Below are positions 55,089-64,000 of a DNA stretch of 64,000 nucleotides, piece after piece. A program made the translations under genes and the position numbers. Source of the DNA: Posidonia oceanica (lineage: Eukaryota > Streptophyta > Magnoliopsida > Alismatales > Posidoniaceae); contig JAZBRS010000026.1 of the NCBI GenBank assembly GCA_037176725.1, positions 103,399,501 through 103,463,500 on the forward strand. Direction: 5' to 3'. The notes under the pieces are model-generated. The model ran no database searches. It was not told the DNA's origin and saw nothing but the letters and a program-made list of their open reading frames with translations. Positions within the stretch are counted from its first letter, which is position 1; the number at the start of each line of letters is the position of its first letter.

Positions 55089-58000
55089 TGTTGACACCCC
55101 ATCTTGGCAGGCCCGGACCCTTGGAGCCCTCCTGGTAATTGCTGGGTCAAACCCCAACCAAACCCTAGCCCTAATCCTCCTCTCTACCCTTCAAAAACAG
55201 CCCATTCTGACCTAAACCTTTACCCCCCTTCCCGACCTCAAAACCTAACCAAAATCCATAGGAAAACCTACCACTATCCACTCAACAAACCTACCAAAAA
55301 ACCTAGGAATTTCCAAACCTGACCCATTACCAAAAACCCTAGAAAACTTAGGAGAAACTACCCTTCTTCTACACCTTGAAACCCCTCCAAAACCTCCTTA
55401 AAATCAAACCAAAACCTCAGACCCAAGACCTCAAAACCTAGACTACCCACTCACCAATTTTCACCCCATTCCGAGATCCTTAAGACCCTCTTTCACCCAA
55501 ATTATCCTTTTCCCTCTCCGGGATTATCATTTTCTCTCTCCTCTCTCTCTCCTGATCATCATCTCTCTTTTCATCCCTTTCTTATCCTTTTTCTGGTCTG
55601 ACTGTGGGCCCCTCTGTGCTTCTATCCTTCCTCTATCTTATCCCTATTTTTACTTTGTTTTTAACACTTTTTCTGAATTTTTAAAAATCGTTTTCCTCCA
55701 ACCTATCTTTTCCCTTTTTATCTCCCTCTTTTTTCCATTTCTTTCCTCCTTCTCTTTTCCTTTTCCCCCTTTTGCAAAAATCCACAAAAAACCCATAAAA
55801 ATCTGAAAAATCTCAAAACATAAAACAAACAAATCAGTACCCTAAGAAAAAAAATTAAAAAATGTTAAACAAGCAATTAACAACTTAAACTTAACTAAAT
55901 CAAGTTAAAAGAAAAACCAAACATGCAAACTAAAAAATGCAAAACAAATCAAAAGAAAACACTGAAAAATTAAGGAAAAAACTAAAATAAAACCAAAACC
56001 CACCAAAGGTAAAAACCCATCAGAAGAATTGAAAAACAAACCCAAAAAGAAGAACTAAAAAAATCAAACACTAAAACAAGTAATTAAAAAAGGCAAAAGA
56101 CTTAACCTAATAAACATAAGAAAAACAAGTTAAAAACTTAATTAAAAAAGAAAAGAAAAACACATCTGAAAGACCTAAAAAACACCCTATCAAACCAAAA
56201 AAATCCAACTAAAAACTTCGAGAAAAATCAACAAAATAAAAAACAAAACACAACTTAAAAGACTTAAAAGGAAGAAACCCTAAGAAGACTAAAACTCAAG
56301 GACCTAAAACCAACCCTAATTAAAACGAAATTAAATCCTAAAAAATCCTAATTAATATCCTAAGTGTCCAACAAGGGAAATACAATTTTTAAAACAATTT
56401 GAAAAAAGGTTTAACAAATATTTAATCAAGTGAAAGCTAATTAAAAGCAAAACCAAAACCCTAAAACCCTAATCAAGCCCAAGACCCATTTAAACCACAC
56501 TAATTAACCAAAAGAAGTCATTAAAAAATCTGATTAAGATCCTAATTCACAGCACAAGCACCCTAATATTTTTACTTATTTTTAATTTGTTTTTTCCTAT
56601 TTTATTTCTCCTCTTTTCCCTCTCTTTCTTTCTTCCTTCTTTCTTTCTTTCTTTCTTTCTTTCCTTACTGGGCTCAATCCGACCCGTTTCTTCTTTTTTC
56701 TTTCTTTCTTTCTTTTTTTTCTCGGCCCGCAACAGTCCGGCCCGCTTTCTCCTTCTTCTTCCTTCTTCTTCCTCAGCGTTTCCACCGGCTTTTTCTTCCC
56801 GCGAGCTGCTGCCAACAGTCTTCCCTCCTCCGATTTAAATTCGAGCCTCCATCACTTCGGTCTACAGCAGCTCGCCGCCTCTCTTCTGTCTCAGCGCCGA
56901 TTCCGGGAGGCATTCAATGCCCGTCGTCTCGCCGACATCCGTCCCTTTTCAGCTGCAGTGCGACGCCGTTGATTTCAAATTTCCAGCGTGCGTACCGGCA
57001 GCTCCTCCTCATATAAGTCTCCGTCCTTCCTTCAATCCAGAAGAGTCGACCTTCAGTTGGCAGAGAGAGCGAGCAAGAGAGGCAATCAGAGAGAGAGCCA
57101 GCAGTTAGCAAGCCAGAAAAACCATTTCCATTACAACTTCCTCCACCTGAGAGACCGTTCTCCCTTCTCCCTCTTCATCCTTCCAATTCCAGAGAGAAGA
57201 GGGCAGTGAGAGTAGAGTTCGAGAGTCCTTGGCATCCCGGAGAAGGGCCTGAATCCCAGAGCACTCCCACACCAGAAACATCCTTTTTTTTCCTTCTTTA
57301 AGTTCAGCAGATCATCCTCTTTCTTATCCAGCGAACCAAGCCCCGTCCAAGCCTTCATCCTTCTCCCAATTCCTCCCCCAAAGTTCGCCCAAAACCCAGC
57401 CATTTCCCAACAACATTCCTCACCATATCACCACCTAATCACCCTCTGAAACACCACCTAAAGCCACCTGCAACCCAGCGCAACCCATTACATAATTCCC
57501 CTCACCACAGTCCACCATTGCCTCCCAAAATCCATCCAGATAATCCCCAAGCCATCTCCTTTCCAAAGCCCCCGGCCTCGAACCCAACCGCTCACCACCG
57601 ACCAAGAATTCCACAACAAACACCTGTGACACCTCCAGACCAGAATTTCGACCCAGCTCCAAACCCGCTCCACACCTTCTAGAAACCCTCTCCAAGCATC
57701 CAAACTCCATCGCCAGCGTCCCAGCAACCCATCGGAGGTCTCCGTTCCAACCGAGGAGCAGCAAACACCCTCCCCGACCTCCGGCAGTGTTCTGAGAACC
57801 CACAAATGCCGACCTTCCGCTCGAGCTGCAGAATCGCCGCCTGATCATCTGGGAAGCACCGGAGCATCATCCTGAAGAAGCCGCAACCGCCGCGAGCCAC
57901 TGGAAGCCTCCCCTGCAACCGGACGACGACTGCCGGCCATCTCCGATTCTGCTGAGATCGGGGGCGCGCTCCGGACACGATCACAGGTACTTCCTGGCCT

Positions 58001-60848
58001 CCTCCTCTCTCTCTCCTCCCTCTGCTGCTTTCCCGCCCATCGGAAGCAACTTTCCAGCCCTCCTGCTCCGATCGCGACTCGCCGGACAGAGTGTCTTCTC
58101 CGGCGCCGACCTCCTGTCCTCCCGATGCTCCGGACGACGGAATGACGCCCCGACGGTCTCCGGAGCTCCGCACAGACATCAGCTCCAACCTCCGCCGAAC
58201 TGCGCCTCCACAAGCTCCCTGTGCAGGCGGTGCTGAGCTCCGGTGGCATCTTGCTACAGTGCCAGCCACCGCCGGCAGAACACTGTTTATTTATTTTTCT
58301 AGTTATATGGTTTCGGTGTTAATATTGCATATCTGTCTTAAGTTTTTTTCAGTTTTGCGTTTCAGTCCTTATTTCATTTAATATGCTTAGTTTTTAATTA
58401 AAAATCATGCTAAATTGCTTAATATGTTCATGCTTTCTTGTATTTGCCTTCTGGTCCTGTCACTGTGCATTTCAGTTATAATATTTTGCATTTTAGTCCC
58501 TCTGTTTTCGATTTTTGCACATAAGTCCTGCACTAAATCAGTTCATTTATTTACTTGCATTTTACCATACTGCATTGCATTCTAGGTCCCTGCATGTTTC
58601 TGATTTTGCATGTAGGTCCATGTATTGTAGGAACTTAGCTTTTATTTTTATTTTTTGCATACTGCATTGCATATTTTACGTTCTAGTTTTGCATTTTTGC
58701 AGTTAGGTCCATTTTAAATGGACAGTAACTGTGTTGCATATATTTTAGCTTATTAAATTGCATTTTCAACCCTGCATTTTTCAAAAATTACACTGCAGTC
58801 CTGTTCCTTGATTTTCAGAATATACTTTCCATATTAAATTGCATTTTTAGCCCCTGCATAATTTCAAAATCACACATAGGACCTTGCATCTTTCAAAAAA
58901 CCATGTAAAAAGACCATTTTGCCCCTAGGTTGCATTCTAGCTCCTATGCCTACCGAATTTCATGCAGACCCTCCACTAGTATTCCCAGACTCCCTGGAAC
59001 TTTGTTTTCTGGAAAAATTACATTTTAGACCCTAGTTTTTTCAAAATTGCACTCTGACTTCTTTTTGGTTTCAAAACCTCTCCTAGAACATACCCTCTCT
59101 TTAAAACAACCTTCTGAGCCTAGTTTTCTACAAAACGAAGCCCTGCTCTCTCCTGTTTTCAAAGCCCTTCCCTGTGGACCCCCTGTTTTCTGGAAAATTT
59201 GCATTTTTACCCCCTTTCTTTTTCAAAATGCCTTCTGAAATCCTGGTTTTTCCCAGTTTCTTTTCTTTGCCTTTTCTTGCTTTTGCATGCATCCTGCATT
59301 CATTTAGTCTTGCATTCTAGCATCTTTCTGCATACACTATGCACTTTTAGCTCCCTTTCACTTGGGAGGACCTTTTGCACATCCCTAGGACCTCCTGAAC
59401 ACCTAGATCCGTTCTCCTCCCCTGTTCTGGCCCTTCTGCCTTGGAGCTGCGATATCTTCCAATCCGACCGTTGGATCTTCTCAAGTAAGCTGCCCAGGCG
59501 ACCGTGGCAAGGCGCTCTTCAGCATGGACCAGACAGATTTCAGATCAGGCTCTCGGATCTCCAGGTATGTCCTCCTGAACCCTTGCATTGCATTTGCATG
59601 CCACTTGCACAGTTTTCCTTGTTTTCGCTTTCTGTCCCTTTAAGCATGTAGAACAGGACTTCCCCTTTCTGCTTGTCTATTCAAATCCTCGTTTCGCGTT
59701 TCCCCGTGTGTTTCGTGTTGCGTTCTCCCTGGATTTGCCACTTTATGTGACTTTCTTCCCCCTTTTCCACGATCCGATCGCATCGCGAGCTTTGGGCAGC
59801 ATGCGAGACACACCGTGGAGCGGTTTAGTGGGAAACAGTCGCAAAGAGGTGGTAATCCCTCCGTTTGCACACCCTCCCCTCCGTAGGTCTTCACACCTAC
59901 TCTGAGTGGTCCTAAACGACGTCTGTTCTTACACACACGTTGTTTGACTCCTCTTTGGCCCCTTCTAATCTTTTCCTGCATTCTTGCATTCTCATGGCTT
60001 TTCCCAGGTTTTGCTTCGCTGTTTTGGCACCGTTCCGCGTGCCCGCCCTCGTTTTGGCACCGTTTTGCGTGCCCTCCTGTTTTCTTGCCTTGTTTTGCGC
60101 GCTGCCTTGCTCTCTCGCTCGTTTTACGTGCCGGTTTTATTCTTTCGCCCCGTTTTGCGTGTCTTCCTGTTTTCTCGTCTCGTTTTGCGTGTTTTGCGCC
60201 GTTTTCCCTTGCATGTCGAACGCATTGCATGGTTTTCTCGCTGTTTTGTTTTCTCGCTTGCATTTGCATATAGGGCTGTGATGCTTACTGCCTGGAGTTC
60301 TCACGAGCTAGGTTTCGCTTGGTTCGGAACACAGACAGCGTAGCTGAGCGCTTAGAGAGCACGTTTACTTCCTTGCTTTGTTTCTTCCCACTTAGAGCAC
60401 ACCTTGAGCATTCATCCAGGCATTTATAGGCACATAGGCATTCAATCCTGCATTTTTCTGCGTATGCGAGCGTAAGCCTAGAAAGACCGATTTTCGGGCG
60501 TGTCGGGGGTGTCTAATACCTTCCCCGCACGTAACAGGAGTCCTTACCCTGTCTTTCGGCCCGCAGTGACCGTACTGCCCTTATCCTAGGCTAGAGTCAT
60601 CTCATTTGCATTTGTTTGCATTTGTTTTTCTTTGCATTGCCCTACTTTGCATTTCTTGCTCGGTTTTGCGCGTTAATTCACGCATTACCCCGATTTTCCT
60701 CGTCTTCCATTAATAGACGTGGTGGCGACTCTGATTTGTCTTATCTTTCCTTTTTCTCCTCGATTTCAAGTGTTTTCGAGTTGAGCCTCTTCCTCGGATC
60801 TCAATCGCCGCTATATTAGCGAGCCTGATTCCGATCGGGATCGCTACA
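55089..60848 (+). repeat. D LTR3 (3' LTR), 5760 bp
   Basis: Same length as LTR1 and nearly identical by eye, with scattered substitutions such as GCGGC/GTGGC near 59506. The TATA-like site is at 57011-57017. It ends GATCGCTACA at 60848 and is followed by the CGTAC duplication. It pairs with LTR1 as the terminal LTRs of the inserted unit. Confidence 0.95.
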
Positions 60849-60901
60849 CGTACGTGGAGGCGCAGTCATTTTCTTAAACACCCCCCAAATTCAACACTAC
60901 A
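60849..60901 (+). repeat. Right target duplication of D and remainder of the A2 LTR
   Basis: CGTAC (60849-60853) is the right duplication. GTGGAGGCGCAGTCA… to CTACA at 60901 is the last 48 bases of the A2 LTR, matching the A1 LTR 3' end (CGTGGAAGCGCAGTGATC…CCTACA). Confidence 0.9.
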
Positions 60902-60906
60902 GAAAG

Positions 60907-60926
60907 TGGCGATCACGGTGGGACTC
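60907..60926 (+). other. A2 primer-binding site, arginine tRNA type
   Basis: TGGCGATCACGGTGGGACTC, five bases after the LTR end and followed by GA. The complement reads as T-arm (TCGAGTCCCAC), acceptor strand and CCA. It is the better-preserved version of the A1 site. Confidence 0.7.
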
Positions 60927-60928
60927 GA

Positions 60929-62257
60929 CTTTAGCCAACCCCTGTGCTACGTAAGCAAGTTTTTTCTCTCCTTTCCCTTTTCATTTTTATTTTTATAGAT
61001 TTAAGTGTAGTTTTCGGTTTGGGAATCGTGCGTTTAGGTTTTCACGGCACCCTAAACCTTTTTATCGTTTTTTCTGTTCCTGAACGTCAGTAAAACCTAT
61101 AAGTTTGGATAGCTGGATCGGTTTTACTGAGGTCAGAAGACTTCGGCATTGAGCCGCCTGTCCAAGGGGCGTCTATCCTAGCCGCACCTCCAAGAGGCGA
61201 CTAACACAGCTGCCATTACAACAGGCGACTCATTCCAGTCCGTTTTTTTACTACAGATCATTGGTTTTTTTCCTGTAATTTGTGTTGCATTTTTGGATTT
61301 GTAGTTGCATAAAAATTAAAAACAACTATTCTTGTCCATTGTTTTTTCTTAGCTTTTTAACGATTTCTAGGTTTGTTGTGTCCACCCTTAAGGTGGAAAC
61401 CAATTGTTTTATATTAATGTTGAAGTTCTTTGAGGAAGTCTTCCTCTAGCTAGAACAATTAACCTGAGCGAACCCGGGCCAGTGCAAGTCGCTCTCCCAT
61501 ACTCAATGTTAATTGCAATAGTTGGATCAAGATCTCAAGATGTCCTAAGTGTTATTATTGACTCCTCTTCCTCCTTGAGTCAATATTAAGACTTGGTAGA
61601 TACTTTACACTTTAATATTTTGAATTTATTTATTGTTTTATGGTTTGATTATGTGCCAAGCCTAAGGACAGAATCCTAGGTGGAGAGTCCCTCTTTAGAG
61701 AGATAAGCTCCCCATCTAGGCCCCTCTTGGTGGACCCTAACGAAGGTGAAGGAGGGGTACCTGAAAGCAAAAATCTCAGTTACTTGTGACACACACGCAG
61801 GTTTAATTAATCAATCCATTAATTAAACACTTAAACAAGTAAAAGCAACGCACTGTTTGCAACCTGTTTCTTTTAATTTTCCTGACTGTTGCGCAGTCTG
61901 TCCAAGATAGACTTGGTTCGCTGATTGAATAGAGGCATAGCTGCCTGTTCAGAAGGCACCTCGCTCAGCCGTCGGTGCAACCGGCAACTTGTTCGGTCGC
62001 CTATCATACAGGCGACCATAGGAAAAAAAAACGCTACGTTTTAGTGCCTTGATTGCAGGGACTTATCTATTGCTGTTCGTAAGGTGCAGGCACAGATTGT
62101 TTGCCTGTTTGTTTTCCCCTTATTTAATCGGGTCTGTATTAATTAGTGTATTGAGTCTGTAATCTCCTGTAATAGTCTGTAATAGTCTTCTAAAAAAAAG
62201 AGAAAAAAAAGAAGAAAAGAAAGAAAGAAAAAAGAAAGAAAGGAAAAGGAAAAAAAA
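60929..62257 (+). other. A2 5' untranslated leader
   Basis: Aligns with the A1 leader. It includes the GCC/GGC hairpin motif, for example GGTCGCC…GGCGACC near 61993-62016, repeated AGGCGACT words at 61190-61235, and an A/G-rich stretch (62195-62257) immediately before the gag ATG. No gene is seen. Confidence 0.6.
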
Positions 62258-64000
62258 ATGGAGCACATGAGCACTTCTTCTACCTCTACCTCTACGGCGC
62301 AACAAAGCCTAGGCCCGAATGGGTTCTTCTTCAGGGACTCAACCTCATGGATGGAAGGGCCAAGAACCCTCGGCTTCCCACAAGCCGCTAGCCGGTGAAG
62401 GTTCCCGCACGTCTCCATCCCTTTCAATTACAACACTGATACAAATGAAGAAGGAAGGGAGGCAGATCTGTCTCAAACAAGGAACATCCCGCCTGAGTTC
62501 ACACATCCCGAAGCAACCTCCAACGTCGTGCCTCCCATCGTAACTACTTCCTATTCAACTGAGAAGGAAACCTACGAGGTTCGGCAATCCCTGGCTCAAC
62601 AACACTTCACGCACACAAGCCTACAAACCTCTACCCTCCAAGAACACCACAACTACCTATTCCATACACCAGTCTATACGCATGCCATACCAAACCCTAC
62701 CTTCCCTAACCAAGGTTTCCACCCACCATACCACACGACACCCACTTACCCTTACATCCATCCAACTCCGCCATATACAACCCAATACATACCACAACCT
62801 TCTGCTAATACACAATACTACCCCACTCCACTTCCATCATCGTTCTTCCATCTACAACAACCTCCTATTAACATACAATACCACCCTACACGACCCCAGT
62901 CATTCTTCTTTCCCCCGCAACATAACCCGTCATTACCACCATTCCTACAGACACACAGACACCTGAGCCAAAGGCAATATGCCACACCAGGGACAGATTT
63001 CAAAAGGATGATCTCTAAAGCACTCACTGAGGCGGGAGTTACATATAAAGCACCGATAGGGTTTGACATGTCGAAATTTCCTCATTTTGCTCTTCCATCT
63101 GAATTCAAAATGCCAAAAATGAGGAAATACAGTGGAATAGAGGATCCAAGGGGCCATTTAGCCACATTTTCCATGGACGCTCTACCCTATCAATATGATA
63201 ATGGGCTTATAATCTATCTCTTCTTTAAAAGCTTGGAAGGAGAAGCACTAGGATGGTTCAACACGCTCACAACGTATGATCTCAACGACTTCAAGATATT
63301 CTAAGAAAAATTTCTGCACCAATATGTCCATCGCGTCTAGCCCGAGCCCACAATGAGGGACCTCCTCGCTGAAAAGATGAAACCTGATGAGGAGTTAGCT
63401 ACTTTTGCGAGCAGATGGAAAGACATGGCGGCAAGGTTTAAATGTTATATTCTTGAAAGCCAAGCAGTTGAGGTCATATCCTGAAATGCTACAGGAGCAC
63501 TCAGAACAGGGCTACTGATGAGTGACCTCCACACATACCCTCAACTGTATGAACGTGTTGCAAGAATCCTCTGTCACCAAAGGGACCTACCATTTCTAGA
63601 GCCTGTGGAAAGGGGCAAGAAGAAGGCTTCTGGCCATACACTTGAAGGGATCACTGGCGACATTGCCCAGGTCTCAATTCAACAAAAGTAGAAGGGGCAA
63701 GAGAACCCCCAATCATTTTTGGCCAGAAATCAACCGGAGCAGTATCTAAGCCAACCTGCACAGTACCAAGGACAGTTAGTGCAGCCAGCGCAGCACCAAC
63801 AACAACAGCTTCTTGATTACTCGGTACATGCCCAGCGAGGATGGATGTACAATGCACACCAGGGGCAACAACAAGGGTAGGGAAACTACCACCAGGTCCC
63901 TCCACCACAAAGCTACAAAGGCCCTCAGAGGCAAAGCTATCCTCTGCTTCCTGAATCAATCCCAAATACATTCAGGATGTTGGTTGAAACTAGAGATCTA
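62258..64000 (+). pseudogene. gag: A2 Gag, decayed, running off the window
   Basis: ATG at 62258 (MEHMSTSSTSTSTAQQSLGP) aligns with the A1 start. A TGA interrupts it near 62396, in a codon that is Trp in A1, then the frame is open from 62399 to 63304. The Pro/Tyr/Thr-rich N-terminal part is followed by FDMSKFPHFALPSEFKMPKM, LEGEALGWFNTLTTYDLNDF, then stops of mixed type (TAA at 63302, TAG, TGA) with the frame preserved through EELATFASRWKDMAARFKCY, LLMSDLHTYPQLYERVARIL and a Gln-rich tail, ending …NTFRMLVETRDL at 64000. The knuckle would follow outside the window. Confidence 0.85.

Larger units (their letters stand above)
22599..60848 (+). mobile_element. Ogre-like Ty3/gypsy complex D: LTR1-int1-LTR2-int2-LTR3
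   Basis: This is a 38.25-kb unit with one target duplication (CGTAC) around the whole. Each LTR starts TGTTGACACC and ends GATCGCTACA. LTR1 and LTR2 are followed by the same tRNA-Arg-type PBS, and LTR2 and LTR3 are preceded by the same polypurine tract. Int1 (28359-33447) lacks gag-pol. Int2 (39174-55088) has gag, protease, RT, RNase H, archaeal RNase H, integrase and an extra ORF. Long LTRs, an arginine PBS and 3' tandem repeats are known for Ogre/Tat elements. LTR1 and LTR3 look like the true pair; LTR2-int1 was probably added by recombination between elements or during reverse transcription. Confidence 0.9.
21029..64000 (+). mobile_element. Tat-group element A2, interrupted by the D complex
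   Basis: Plus-strand copy of the A family. Its 5' LTR starts TGTAGATATCCC at 21029, with GTAAC (21024-21028) as the expected target duplication. The LTR is split by D at 22598/60849 and ends at 60901. PBS, leader and gag follow, and the rest runs past 64000. It is inserted in the protease of C. A1 is its opposite-strand relative. Confidence 0.85.

Noticed and set aside
1..64000. Host protein-coding, tRNA or rRNA genes
   Set aside because: Every supported coding similarity is to retroelement proteins; tRNA-like matches are only the primer-binding sites of 17-20 bases.

Overview
The window is plant nuclear DNA made almost entirely of nested LTR retrotransposons; I see no host gene, tRNA, rRNA or CRISPR array. 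The plant assignment rests on element type: Ty3/gypsy elements of the Tat/Ogre group, with primer-binding sites (PBS) matching arginine tRNAs, very long LTRs, an archaeal-type RNase H beside the normal one, and a DUF7745/plant-mobile-domain-like extra ORF. A chromovirus (Tekay/Del-like) with an initiator-Met PBS is also present. The species cannot be told from this sequence.

Layout, left to right. (1) 1-400 is the 3' end of an Ogre-like LTR (D', + strand), inserted into A1. (2) 401-7490 is element A1 (- strand): LTR 5850-7490, PBS, decayed gag, and two successive protease domains. It is inserted into B. (3) 7491-16600 is element B (- strand): a 4.1-kb LTR (12512-16600), an exact tRNA-Arg PBS, and decayed gag-pro. 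(4) 16601-21028 is the 5' part of chromovirus C (+ strand): LTR, Met PBS, decayed gag and the start of protease, cut at 21029 by A2. (5) 21029-64000 is element A2 (+ strand, same family as A1). Its 5' LTR is split by D; its leader and decayed gag resume at 60854 and run off the window. (6) 22599-60848 is D, a 38.25-kb Ogre-like complex flanked by the 5-bp target duplication CGTAC. It has three LTRs and two internal regions: LTR1 (22599-28358), a gag-pol-less internal region int1, LTR2 (33448-39173), a near-complete internal region int2, and LTR3 (55089-60848). LTR1 and LTR3 are equally long (5760 bp) and nearly identical by eye; LTR2 is more diverged in its 5' two thirds.

D int2 encodes gag, protease, reverse transcriptase, RNase H, archaeal-type RNase H and integrase. 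The pol frame is broken almost only by amber codons. An intact 400-codon DUF7745-like ORF lies downstream of integrase. Between that ORF and the 3' LTR is a long tail of tandem repeats and hairpins. This tail is the most striking part of the window: many small stem-loops whose two arms change together (GATAG/CTATC, GACAG/CTGTC, GGTAG/CTACC), grouped into domains that are themselves closed by unrelated but self-complementary stems. Int1 carries a smaller version of the same architecture, and a stem beside the array differs between the copies by two fully compensated base pairs. This suggests a selected RNA structure in the 3' untranslated region of the element.

A second recurrent feature is an 11-12 base echo of each element's own PBS inside the 3' end of its LTR. 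The echo is family-specific and matches the tRNA that family uses. Insertion order by nesting: C is older than A2, which is older than D; B is older than A1, which is older than D'.
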